Source: Gaiellasilicea sp963811885
Lineage (GTDB): Bacteria > Actinomycetota > Thermoleophilia > Gaiellales > Gaiellaceae
NCBI GenBank assembly: GCA_963811885.1
Contig: CAWETB010000002.1
Location: forward strand, 434,001 to 498,000
Direction: 5' to 3'
DNA: 64,000 nucleotides
The notes below the pieces were generated by a model. That model ran no database searches, was not told the origin of the DNA, and was given only the letters and a program-made list of their open reading frames with translations. A program made the translations under genes and the position numbers. Shown here piece after piece: positions 1-7,587 of the stretch; the first letter of the stretch is position 1; each line of letters opens with the position of its first letter.

Positions 1-33
1 ATCCCGGACCACGACCGCTTCCACTTTGATCAT
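1..33 (-). CDS. P-II nitrogen regulatory protein, N-terminal 11 residues only
   Basis: The first eleven codons of a minus-strand gene run off the left edge and read MIKVEAVVVRD, which resembles the opening beta strand of GlnB/GlnK P-II proteins (typically MKKVEAIIRP). A strong Shine-Dalgarno AGGAGG lies 4 bases before the ATG and overlaps the TAG stop of the glutamine synthetase gene upstream, so the two are probably co-transcribed. P-II proteins sense 2-oxoglutarate and ATP/ADP and control nitrogen assimilation; a glnA-glnB order is common. With only 11 residues the family call rests mostly on context. Confidence 0.55.
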   Translation of the reverse strand, partial: MIKVEAVVVRD

Positions 34-42
34 CGTCGCCTC

Positions 43-1491
43 CTAGCAGTCGTAGTAGAGGCCGAACTCGGCCGGATGGGGGCGGAGCCGGACGGCGTCC
101 ACCTCGTTCTCGCGCTTCCAGTCGATCCAGGTCCGGATCAGGTCCTCGGTGAAGACGCCGCCCCGGAGCAGGAACTCGTGGTCGGCCTCGAGCGCGTCGA
201 GCGCCTCGGCGAGCGAGCCGGGCACCTGCGGGACGTCGTGGCCGGCCTCCTCGAAGAGGTCGTAGTCGGCCGGCGCGCCCGGGTCGAGCCCGCGCTCGAT
301 CCCGTCGATGCCGGCCATCAGCATCGCCGAGAAGGCGAGGTACGGGTTGGCGGCCGCGTCGGGGCAGCGGAACTCGATCCGCTTCGCCTTCGGCGAGTCG
401 GAGTACATCGGGATCCGGATGCAGGCCGAGCGGTTGCGCTGCGAGTAGACGAGGTTCACCGGCGCCTCGTAGCCCGGCACGAGCCGGCGGTACGAGTTCG
501 TCGTCGGCGCGCAGAAGGCGAGCAGCGCGGGCGCGTGCTCGAGCAGGCCGCCGACGTAGGCGCGGGCGAGCTGCGAGAGCCCGGCGTAGCCCGACTTGTC
601 CGCCATCAGCGGCGTTCCCTCCTTCCAGAGGGACTGGTGGCAGTGCATCCCGGAGCCGTTGTCGCCGAAGATCGGCTTCGGCATGAAGGTGACCGACTTG
701 CCGTGCGCGCGGGCGACGTTCTTGACCACGTACTTGTAGGTCATGACCTGATCGGCCATCCGGGTCAGGCTCTGGAAGCGGAGGTCGATCTCGCACTGGC
801 CGCCGGAGGCGACCTCGTGGTGGTGGAACTCGCACGGGATCCCGAGCCGCTCCAGCGTCAGCACCATCGCCGTCCGCAGGTCGTGCAGCGAGTCGTGCGG
901 AGCCGTCGGGAAGTAGCCCTCCTTCGGCCGCGACGTGTAGCCGAGGCCGGGCTTGCCGGAGTTCCAGTACCCCTCGCTCGAGTCGACCGAGTAGTGCGAC
1001 GCGTTCGGGCCGAGGTCGTAGCTGACCTCGTCGAAGACGAAGAACTCGCACTCGGGGCCGACGAAGCAGGTGTCCGCGATCCCGGTCTGCCGCAGGTACT
1101 CCTCGGCGCGCTTGGCGACCTGGCGCGGATCGCGCGAATAGCCGTCGCGCGTGATCGGGTCGGCGATCTCGCAGATCAGCGAGAGCGTCGGCGCCTCGGT
1201 GCCCGGGTCGAGGATCGCCGAGCTCGGATCGGGCATCAGCAGCATGTCCGACTCGGAGATCCCCTGCCAGCCGCGGATCGAGGAGCCGTCGAAGCCGAGC
1301 CCGTCCTCGAAGGCGTCCGCGCCGAACGCCCGCAGCGGCAGCGTCATGTGCTGCCACGTGCCGAGCAGGTCGCAGAACTTGAGGTCGACCATCGAGACGC
1401 GCGTCTCGGCGGCCCATTCGAGCGCCTCGCGGGCGTCGGGCAGCGTCTCACCGCCGTTTCTCAAGTAGTGCCTGTCTTCGAGCTCCGACAT
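43..1491 (-). CDS. glnA: glutamine synthetase, type I (482 aa)
   Basis: ATP-dependent ligation of ammonia to glutamate in the cytoplasm, expected as a dodecamer. Visible GS signatures are FDGSSIRGW near the N-terminus, the metal/glutamate motif GPECEFFVFDE, HHHEVASGGQCEID, the ATP-binding NGSGMHCHQS, and NSYRRLVPGYEAP followed by RNRSACIRIP. Length fits the beta subtype (about 470 aa), and a tyrosine in DYDLFEE sits about where the adenylylation site of that subtype would be. I chose ATG 1491 because it has an upstream GAAGGGAG and because an intrinsic terminator lies directly before it. The frame stays open to 1698, but that extension reads through the hairpins and looks like leader. A P-II gene follows. 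Confidence 0.95.
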   Translation of the reverse strand: MSELEDRHYLRNGGETLPDAREALEWAAETRVSMVDLKFCDLLGTWQHMTLPLRAFGADAFEDGLGFDGSSIRGWQGISESDMLLMPDPSSAILDPGTEAPTLSLICEIADPITRDGYSRDPRQVAKRAEEYLRQTGIADTCFVGPECEFFVFDEVSYDLGPNASHYSVDSSEGYWNSGKPGLGYTSRPKEGYFPTAPHDSLHDLRTAMVLTLERLGIPCEFHHHEVASGGQCEIDLRFQSLTRMADQVMTYKYVVKNVARAHGKSVTFMPKPIFGDNGSGMHCHQSLWKEGTPLMADKSGYAGLSQLARAYVGGLLEHAPALLAFCAPTTNSYRRLVPGYEAPVNLVYSQRNRSACIRIPMYSDSPKAKRIEFRCPDAAANPYLAFSAMLMAGIDGIERGLDPGAPADYDLFEEAGHDVPQVPGSLAEALDALEADHEFLLRGGVFTEDLIRTWIDWKRENEVDAVRLRPHPAEFGLYYDC

Positions 1492-1515
1492 CGCCGCTCC
1501 CTTCCGTTGGACCAC

Positions 1516-1553
1516 AAAAAAAGCGCCCGCAGCTCCAGAGAGCTGCGAGGCGC
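1516..1553 (-). terminator. intrinsic terminator in the glnA 5' leader
   Basis: Stem GCGCC, a bulged T, then CGCAGCTC, with loop TCTG and the complementary arms GAGCTGCG and GGCGC, followed by T7. It ends 25 bases before the glnA start codon. The gene upstream (1783) points the other way, so this terminator cannot belong to a preceding minus-strand gene and must control glnA itself. Confidence 0.85.
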
Positions 1554-1582
1554 CATAGCCTCGGATCCGCCTTCGCCGGCGG
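1516..1582 (-). promoter_or_regulatory. two-hairpin leader of glnA with overlapping terminator (ANTAR-target-like attenuator)
   Basis: Reading the minus strand toward glnA there are three elements. Hairpin P1 (1582-1567) has arms CCGCC/GGCGG and hexaloop GGCGAA. After a 4-base linker, hairpin P2 (1562-1547) has arms GAGGC/GCCTC and hexaloop TATGGC. The intrinsic terminator (1553-1523) is followed by seven T. The 3' arm of P2 is the 5' arm of the terminator, so the two are mutually exclusive. This is the layout of RNA targets of ANTAR antiterminators: tandem hexaloop hairpins, the second overlapping a terminator. Both loops carry G at position 4, as in known targets, but not the conserved A at position 1. 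The function is inferred. Confidence 0.6.
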
Positions 1583-1782
1583 AACCTGCTCTCACCGTAG
1601 CCCAGCGGCCGGACGCAGGTCAAGGCCGGAAATTTCACTGGCGCCCCGGCCGGAGCGGCTGGTATCGTCGGACGCCGCATGAGATTCCTCGCCCACATCT
1701 AGGACACCCGTTGCCGCGGCCCGCCGTAGTAGCGGGCGTCGCGTGCTGTGTTCTGGAGTTTTTGTGAGCGAAGGAGTTTGGA

Positions 1783-2628
1783 ATGTCCGAGGTGATCGAA
1801 TTGCAGCGTCCGCCCCTTGCCGTGGAGGTCCGGGACCTCCGCAAGGAGTTCTCGCGCCGCGACAAGAAGGCGGGCCGGTTCGCGCGCAAGAAGCGGGCGG
1901 CGCTGGAGGGCGTCACGTTTGCCATGGAGAGGGGAGAGTGCGTCGCGATCCTGGGCCAGAACGGCTCCGGGAAGTCGACGCTCGTGCGGCTGCTGTCGAC
2001 GCTGCTCTTCAGCGACGGCGGCAGCGCGCACGTCTTCGGGCACGACGTCTTCAAGGATCCGCGCCCGGTGCGCAAGCTCGTCAACCGCGTCTCGGTCGAG
2101 GCGAGCTTCTTCAAGAAGATGTCGGCCGGCGAGAACCTGCACTACGCGGCGCGCTACTACGGCATGGGGCCGCGTGAGACCCGGGTCAAGATCCCCGCGA
2201 TCCTGACGAAGGTCGGCTTCCCCGTCGACCGGCGCACCGAGCCGATGGAGAACCTCTCGCGCGGGATGCAGCAGAAGGTCGCGCTCGCGCGGGCGCTGCT
2301 CACCTCGCCGGTGCTGCTCCTGCTCGACGAGCCGACGACGGGCCTCGACCCGCGCTCCAAGCTCGAGGTGCAGGACTTCGTCCGCGAGGTGCGGCAGACC
2401 CACGACGCGACGATCCTGCTCTGCACGCACGACCTCGCCGAGGCGGAGGCGCTGGCGGACCGCGTCGGCATCCTCGACCGGGGCCAGCTGCTCTTCCTCG
2501 AGACCGTGCCCGAGATCCTCGAGCGCTTCGGCGTCGAGACGCTCGAGCAGGCGTTCTTCGCCGCCACCGGCCGCGAGTTCGAGGCGGAGACGGACGAGGA
2601 CGACGAGGACCGGGAGGTGTTCGCATGA
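1783..2628 (+). CDS. ABC exporter ATP-binding protein, DrrA/CcmA-like (281 aa)
   Basis: The ATPase subunit of an ABC-2 type exporter. Walker A GQNGSGKST is at residues 58-66, the signature is the non-canonical LSRGMQQK near residue 158, and Walker B LLLLDEPTTGLD is near residue 180, followed by the switch histidine in CTHD. The acidic C-terminal tail (ETDEDDEDREVFA) is unusual. ATG 1783 has GAAGGAG 8 bases upstream. The stop overlaps the start of the permease gene (ATGA), so the two are translationally coupled. The substrate cannot be deduced; related proteins export antibiotics, lipids or polysaccharides. Confidence 0.9.
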   Translation: MSEVIELQRPPLAVEVRDLRKEFSRRDKKAGRFARKKRAALEGVTFAMERGECVAILGQNGSGKSTLVRLLSTLLFSDGGSAHVFGHDVFKDPRPVRKLVNRVSVEASFFKKMSAGENLHYAARYYGMGPRETRVKIPAILTKVGFPVDRRTEPMENLSRGMQQKVALARALLTSPVLLLLDEPTTGLDPRSKLEVQDFVREVRQTHDATILLCTHDLAEAEALADRVGILDRGQLLFLETVPEILERFGVETLEQAFFAATGREFEAETDEDDEDREVFA

Positions 2629-3458
2629 GAGCTGCTGCTTCCACTCTCCGCGCCGAGCTGATCGGGCTCGGCGGCGTCGTCGAGCGCAACGTCTACCTGA
2701 CCCGCCGCTACATCTGGTGGGACGTCGCCTTCATGGTCTGGACGATCGCGAACACGCTCACGATCGTCTTCATCGCGAAGGGGATCGAGGCGACCGGCGG
2801 GTCGATCGACGTCAACCGCACGACCACGCAGCTCCTGATCGGAGCCGTCGTCTGGGCCTACCTCGGGATCCTGTTCGAGTTCATGACCGAGACGGTGGCG
2901 TGGGAGCGCTGGGAGGGGACGATCGAGTACACGTTCATGGCGCCCCTGTCGCGCGCGATGCACCTCGCGGGAGCGGGGTTCTTCGCGGTGCTCTACGGGC
3001 TGATCCGGGCGATCATCCTCTTCATCGTGGTCGCGTTCTTCTTCGACCTCGAGCTGCCGCAGGCCGACTTCCTCGCGGCCTTCGTCGTGCTCGTGGTCGG
3101 CTCGATCGCGTTCATCGGGATCGGGATCATGACCGCGGTGCTGCCGCTGATCTCGCCCGAGAAGGGCGCCCAGCTCGGCTTCGTCGCGCAGGGGATGCTG
3201 CTCGTCGTCTCGGGTGTCTACTACCCGGTCGAGGTGCTGCCGCAGTGGATGCAGTGGCTGTCGGTGATCTCGCCGGCGACCTACGTGCTCAACGGCATCC
3301 GGGACGCGATCCTGAACGGCGCCGGGCTCTCGACGATGTGGGACGAGATCTGGCCGCTGCTCCTGATCGGCGCGATCTCGGCTCCGATCGGGCTCCTGGT
3401 CTTCCGCCGCGGTGAGATGTACGCGAAGAAGCACGGGAAGCTGAAGCGATCGGGATAG
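2625..3458 (+). CDS. ABC-2 family exporter permease (277 aa)
   Basis: Integral membrane partner of the preceding ATPase, with about six hydrophobic segments (for example ILFIVVAFFFDLELP and FIGIGIMTAVLPLI). The motif VSGVYYPVEVLPQWMQWLS is typical of the ABC-2 membrane domain. It starts at ATG 2625 inside the stop region of the ATPase gene. The methyltransferase gene begins 2 bases after its stop, so the three genes probably form one transcript. Substrate unknown. Confidence 0.88.
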   Translation: MRAAASTLRAELIGLGGVVERNVYLTRRYIWWDVAFMVWTIANTLTIVFIAKGIEATGGSIDVNRTTTQLLIGAVVWAYLGILFEFMTETVAWERWEGTIEYTFMAPLSRAMHLAGAGFFAVLYGLIRAIILFIVVAFFFDLELPQADFLAAFVVLVVGSIAFIGIGIMTAVLPLISPEKGAQLGFVAQGMLLVVSGVYYPVEVLPQWMQWLSVISPATYVLNGIRDAILNGAGLSTMWDEIWPLLLIGAISAPIGLLVFRRGEMYAKKHGKLKRSG

Positions 3459-3460
3459 GC

Positions 3461-4213
3461 GTGTCCACCTGGCATCACGGGCTCGTCGCCCGCTGGTGGG
3501 CCGAGTTCAATCAGGGCGGGCCGGAGGTCGAGTACTTCCGGCCCTTCGTGGCGGCGGGACAGCCCGCCCTCGACGCCGGCTGCGGTACGGGCCGGCTCCT
3601 GCTGCCCTATCTCCGCGCCGGCCTCGACGTCGTCGGCTGCGACATCTCGCAGGACATGCTCGCCGAGTGCCGGCGCCTGGCGGCGGCCGGCGGGCTTGAG
3701 CCGACCCTGTACGCGCAGGCGCTGCACGAGCTCGACCTGCCGCGCCGCTTTCGGACGATCGTCTGCTGCGGCACCTTCGGGCTCGGAAGCACCCGCGCGC
3801 AGGATGCGCAGGCGCTCGCCCGGCTCCACGACCACCTCGAGCCCGGCGGGCTCCTGGCGCTGGACATCGAGGAGACCGGGAGTCTCCCGACCGTGAAAGC
3901 CGATCCGGAGCATCACGATCCCCCGGTCGAGCGGGAGCAGGCCTCCGACGGCTCCGAGCTTGCGCTTCGCGTCCGGGTCGTCGACGTCGACCGGCCGGAA
4001 CGCCGTGTGACGAGGGCGATCGAAGCGTGGCAGTGGCGCGACGGCGAGCTTCTCGCCGAGGAGGAGCATCTGCTGACGGAGTCGGTCTACGGCCGCGAGG
4101 AGTTGACCGCGCTGCTGCAGCGCGCTGGGTTCGTCGACGTCGAGGTGCGGAGCGGCGCATCCGCGTGGGGGTACGACATGATCGTCTTTCTTGCGCGGCG
4201 CCCGGAGGTGTAG
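3461..4213 (+). CDS. class I SAM-dependent methyltransferase (250 aa)
   Basis: A Rossmann-type methyltransferase. SAM-binding motif I is LDAGCGTGRLLLPYL near residues 35-50, followed by the acidic end of strand 2 in VVGCDIS. The post-motif LARLHDHLEPGGLLALDIEE is typical of small-molecule methyltransferases, and the C-terminal part resembles the UbiE/TehB/ubiquinone type (VDVEVRSG). The start is GTG 3461, two bases after the permease stop. The acceptor substrate is unknown; association with the exporter is by position only. Confidence 0.8.
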   Translation: MSTWHHGLVARWWAEFNQGGPEVEYFRPFVAAGQPALDAGCGTGRLLLPYLRAGLDVVGCDISQDMLAECRRLAAAGGLEPTLYAQALHELDLPRRFRTIVCCGTFGLGSTRAQDAQALARLHDHLEPGGLLALDIEETGSLPTVKADPEHHDPPVEREQASDGSELALRVRVVDVDRPERRVTRAIEAWQWRDGELLAEEEHLLTESVYGREELTALLQRAGFVDVEVRSGASAWGYDMIVFLARRPEV

Positions 4214-4216
4214 ACT

Positions 4217-4277
4217 CCGCGAGTCTTTCGCGGCGACGCTGCCTCGGATGCGGACTCGTCCGCGCCGGGGCATTTTT
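4217..4277 (+). terminator. tandem hairpins ending in an intrinsic terminator, between methyltransferase and second glnA
   Basis: A first hairpin (4217-4233) has arms CCGCGA/TCGCGG. A second, terminator-type hairpin (4240-4272) has outer arms TGCCTCGG/CCGGGGCA and inner arms GCGGA/TCCGC, followed by T5. It lies 4-64 bases after the methyltransferase stop and ends 23 bases before ATG 4301. It may simply end the upstream operon, or it may attenuate glnA, as proposed for the first glnA gene. Confidence 0.8.
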
Positions 4278-4300
4278 CGTTTTCAAAGGAGGAAACAGGC

Positions 4301-5666
4301 ATGGCGATGATCGAGAGCAAGCACCGGGCGACGTCCGACCCGGAGTCGCGCAAGCAGGTCCTGAAGGAGATCGAGAAGCAGAAGGTCGAGTACGTCCTCT
4401 TCTGGTTCACCGACCTCGAGGGCCACCTGAAGAGCTTCGCGATCACCCCGCAGGAGATCGAGGCCGCGCTCGACGACGGGATGGGCTTCGACGGCTCGTC
4501 GATCACCGGCTTCAACGCGATCGAGGAGTCCGACATGGTCGCGATCCCCGATCCGGGCACCTTCCGGATCATGCCCTCGCGCGAGGGCGAGGCGGTCGTC
4601 GGCCGGATGATCTGCGACATCGTCAAGCCCGACGGGACGCCGTACGAGGGCGACCCGCGCTACATGCTCCGCAAGGCGCTCGAGCGGATGCAGAGCATGG
4701 GCTTCGACACGTTCAACATCGGGCCCGAGCTCGAGTACTTCCTCTTCAGGGACAACAAGGGCACGGAGACGCTCGACGAGGGCGGCTACTTCGCGATGAC
4801 CGCGCTCGACGCGGCGACCGAGCTGCGGAACGAGACGATCCAGGCGCTCGAGTCGGTCGGGATCCCGATCGAGTACCACCACCACGAGGTGGCGCCGTCA
4901 CAGCACGAGATCGACATGCGCTACGCGCCCGCGCTCGACATGGCCGACGCCACGATCACCTACCGGCTGATCGTGAAGGAGGTGGCGGCGAAGAACGGCG
5001 TCTACGCGACCTTCATGCCGAAGCCGCTCTTCGGCGAGAACGGCTCGGGGATGCACACGCACATGTCGCTCTTCACCGACGGCCGCAACCAGTTCTTCGA
5101 CGAGAGCGACCCGCACCACCTCTCGCCGACGGCGAAGGCGTTCATCGCCGGCCTGCTCCGCCACGCGCGCGAGCTCTCGGCGGTGTTCGCGCAGTGGGTC
5201 AATTCCTACAAGCGGCTCGTGCCCGGGCTACGAGGCGCCGGTCTACGTCGCCTGGTCGCAGCGGAACCGCTCCGCCCTGATCCGGATCCCGCTCTACAAG
5301 CCGGGCTCCGAGCAGGCGACCCGCGCCGAGATCCGCTGTCCCGACCCCGCCTGCAACCCGTACCTGACGTTCGCGGCGCTGCTGCACGCGGGGCTGGAGG
5401 GGATCGAGAAGGGCTACGAGCTCGAGGAGCCGATGGACTCGAACCTGTACCACCTCTCACCGGCGGAGCGGGACGAGCGCGGGATCGTCGCTCTCCCGGG
5501 CACGCTCGGCGAGGCGGTCGAGGAGCTCGCCGGCTCGGAGCTGATGAAGCGGGCGCTCGGCGACCACATCCACGAGCGCTACGTCGAGATCAAGCGCAAG
5601 GAGTGGAACGACTACCGGATCCAGCTGACGCAGTGGGAGCTCGACCGCTATCTGGCAGTCCTGTAG
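4301..5666 (+). CDS. glnA: glutamine synthetase, type I, second copy (454 aa, one frameshift)
   Basis: A second glutamine synthetase with the full motif set: FDGSSITGFNAIEESD, GPELEYFLF, HHHEVAPSQHEIDMRY, ENGSGMHTHMSL and NSYKRLVPG. One extra C in the run at 5222-5224 breaks the frame after VPG. In the next frame the protein resumes as YEAPVYVAWSQRNRSA and ends KEWNDYRIQLTQWELDRYL. Corrected length 454 aa matches the short alpha subtype, and NLYHLSPAERDERGI resembles the alpha-type region rather than the adenylylated one. It differs clearly from the 482-aa copy. ATG 4301 has a strong AAAGGAGG 8 bases upstream. Confidence 0.93.
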
Positions 5667-5671
5667 CGCGA

Positions 5672-5776
5672 GCGCCGAAAAAGGCGCATAATCGACGGAG
5701 GGCTGTGGCGCAAGGCGAGCGCTGCACCTCAACTGACGGCCGATCGTGGGCTCCCGAGGGAGCCTGCGATCGTTTT
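5672..5776 (+). ncRNA. candidate small RNA or structured 3' UTR after glnA
   Basis: After the glnA stop comes a hairpin with arms GCGCC/GGCGC and loop GAAAAA, then a CATAAT hexamer (5687-5692) that could be a -10 box. Next is a short stem-loop (arms GCGC/GCGC around 5707-5722), and finally the strong terminator at 5741-5776. A transcript from the CATAAT would be about 78 nt with two stem-loops. No -35 box is convincing, so a processed 3' UTR is equally possible. I do not recognise the RNA family. Confidence 0.3.
5741..5776 (+). terminator. intrinsic terminator downstream of the second glnA
   Basis: A fourteen-base-pair stem with two G-T pairs (outer arms CGATCG/CGATCG, inner arms GGCTCC/GGAGCC), loop CGAG, followed by TTTT. 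It ends the plus-strand unit before the convergent gene at 5836-6087. Confidence 0.85.
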
Positions 5777-5835
5777 GCGCTCGGGGCGCGGGCGCAGGCG
5801 TCCGCCGTGACCGCGATGCCGCTGCGGAATGCGCT

Positions 5836-6087
5836 CTAGAGGAACTTGCGGATCTGCTCGCGCACGACGCTCAGGCCGATCACGCGCGAGCCCGTGTCGA
5901 TCTCGTCGATCGCGTCGGCCGGCACGAGCCGGCGGCCGCGCATGAAGCCGCCGCGGACGGCGAGCGCATCGGGGACGTCGGGCTGCGAGCCGTACATCGG
6001 CGACTCGACACGTCCGATCACACGGCCGCGGGCGTCGGCGACGAGGAAGCCCTTGACGCTGCGGAGATCGAGCTCGAGCGAGGTCAT
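5836..6087 (-). CDS. small PRC-barrel-like protein (83 aa)
   Basis: The sequence contains KGFLVADARGRVIGRVESPMY and later GRRLVPADAIDEIDTGSRVIGL. This is the beta-strand pattern of the PRC-barrel fold found in ribosome maturation factors and in free-standing bacterial proteins. No signal peptide or membrane segment is seen. It stands alone on the minus strand between glnA and the kinase operon, and its biological role is unknown. Start ATG 6087. Confidence 0.6.
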   Translation of the reverse strand: MTSLELDLRSVKGFLVADARGRVIGRVESPMYGSQPDVPDALAVRGGFMRGRRLVPADAIDEIDTGSRVIGLSVVREQIRKFL

Positions 6088-6171
6088 CTGTCCGAGAACC
6101 TATTCCCGTCGTTTGAAGTTTCTCAGGCTGCCGCGGTTAGGAGTTTGTAAAGGGCATCGGACGGCACGGCC

Positions 6172-6177
6172 TAGAAT
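6172..6177 (+). promoter_or_regulatory. putative -10 box TAGAAT of a leaderless transcript
   Basis: TAGAAT ends exactly 6 bases before GTG 6184 and no Shine-Dalgarno is present, so transcription would begin at or next to the start codon. A -35 box at normal spacing is weak. Confidence 0.55.
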
Positions 6178-6183
6178 CGCTGG

Positions 6184-7587
6184 GTGGACGCCACCGCCCG
6201 CCACCTGCGGCTGCTGACCGAGACGATCGCGGCCGTCAACTCGACGCTCGACCTGGAGGAGGTGCTCGCGCTCGTCGCGAGCAAGGTCGCCGAGGCGCTC
6301 GAAGCGGACGCGTGCTTCGTCTATCTCTACGACGAGCGGGCGGACGAGCTCGTGCTGCGGGCGACGCACGGCACCAGCGTCGAGGAGATGACGCGTCGGC
6401 CGCGGATGCGCCCCGGCGAGGGGATCACCGGCGTGGCGGCGGCGGAGCGCGCGCCGATCGCGATCGCCGCCCGCGCGCACCTCGACCCGCGCTTCAAGCT
6501 CTTCCCCAACCTGCCAGAGGACGAGTACGAGTCGATCCTGGCCGTGCCGATCCTGGCGCGGCAGAAGCTGGAAGGGGCGCTCAACGTGCGCACGCGTGCC
6601 GCGCGCGAGCACAGCGAGGCGGAGGTCGACCTGCTCGTCGCGATCGCCTCCCAGGTGGCGCAGACGATCCAGCACGCGCGCCTCTACGCCGATGCGCAGC
6701 GTCGCGTGCACGAGCTGGAGGCCCTCGCGAAGATCTCGGAGGCCGTCTCCGAGTCGCTCTACCTCGAGGAGTCGCTCGAGGCGATCGTGAAGACGACGAT
6801 CGCCGCCGTGAACGCGACCGGCGCAGCGCTCGTGCTCGAGGACGGCGAGATCGCCTGGCCGGAGGGGCGGGCCGGCGCCTACAACGTCCGCCTGCCGCTG
6901 CGCTGGAAGCGGCGGCAGATCGGCGAGCTCGTCTGCGACCGCGACACGCCCTTCTCGGACGAGGACCGCGGGCTGCTGGAGGCGATCGCCCACCACGCCG
7001 CCGTCGCGCTCGAGCACGGCCGTGCGGTCATGCGCGGCGTCCTCGCCCAGGAGATCCATCACCGCGTCAAGAACAACCTGCAGACGGTGGCGTCGCTGCT
7101 GCGGCTGCAGGCGCGCGCGCCGGAGGTCGACGCGCGGCGCGCGCTGACCGACTCGGTCAACCGGATCCTCGCGATCGCGGCCGTGCACGAGGTGCTGACC
7201 GAGCACCGGGAGGACGACGTCGACCTGGCCGAGCTGATCGAGCGGCTGCGCGCGATGCTCGTGCAGGGCCTCGTCGCGGGGAAGGCGGTCGAGGCGACGC
7301 TCGAGCCGGTCTCGCTGGCCGGCGACCGCGCGACGGCGCTCGCGCTCGTCTTCAGCGAGCTCTTCCAGAACGCGCTCGAGCACGGCGGCGGCACGGTGCG
7401 GATCGAGCTCGCCCGCCGCGGCGACGACGTCGCGCTCGCCGTTGCCGACGACGGTGCCGGGCTGAACGGGAGCGGCGACAGCACCGGGCTCTCGATCGTG
7501 CGCGCGCTCGTGCGCGACGAGCTGCAGGGCACGCTCGTGCTGACGAGCGAGCCGGGGCTGCGCGCCGAGGTGCTGTTCCCGGCATGA
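6184..7587 (+). CDS. GAF-domain sensor histidine kinase, PdtaS-like (467 aa)
   Basis: A cytoplasmic sensor kinase with a GAF domain at about residues 15-165 and a second, shorter GAF-like segment at about 185-285. It then has a HisKA_2 dimerisation/phosphoacceptor motif EIHHRVKNNLQTVASLL near residue 292 and a HATPase domain (FQNALEHGGG as N box, VADDGAGL as G1 box). There are no membrane segments. The next gene overlaps by four bases and encodes an ANTAR response regulator; the same pairing is known as PdtaS-PdtaR in mycobacteria. The GTG 6184 start is supported by the -10 box just upstream. The ligand of the GAF domains is unknown. Confidence 0.9.
   Translation: MDATARHLRLLTETIAAVNSTLDLEEVLALVASKVAEALEADACFVYLYDERADELVLRATHGTSVEEMTRRPRMRPGEGITGVAAAERAPIAIAARAHLDPRFKLFPNLPEDEYESILAVPILARQKLEGALNVRTRAAREHSEAEVDLLVAIASQVAQTIQHARLYADAQRRVHELEALAKISEAVSESLYLEESLEAIVKTTIAAVNATGAALVLEDGEIAWPEGRAGAYNVRLPLRWKRRQIGELVCDRDTPFSDEDRGLLEAIAHHAAVALEHGRAVMRGVLAQEIHHRVKNNLQTVASLLRLQARAPEVDARRALTDSVNRILAIAAVHEVLTEHREDDVDLAELIERLRAMLVQGLVAGKAVEATLEPVSLAGDRATALALVFSELFQNALEHGGGTVRIELARRGDDVALAVADDGAGLNGSGDSTGLSIVRALVRDELQGTLVLTSEPGLRAEVLFPA

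Noticed and set aside
1560..1660. Known riboswitch (glycine, TPP, SAM, glutamine/glnA type) in the glnA leader
   Set aside because: None of the conserved core sequences of these classes could be matched; only the paired hexaloop hairpins and terminator are supported.
1492..1698. N-terminal extension of glnA by 69 codons
   Set aside because: It would translate through the leader hairpins and terminator and is not part of the GS fold; ATG 1491 has its own ribosome-binding site.
76..1767. Long plus-strand open frame of 563 codons opposite glnA
   Set aside because: Antisense shadow of a GC-rich gene: Arg/Val/Glu/Asp-biased composition, no domain, and it covers the glnA leader.
4217..4277. Second ANTAR target before the other glnA
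   Set aside because: The first hairpin has a 5-base loop and no hexaloop hairpin overlaps the terminator arm.
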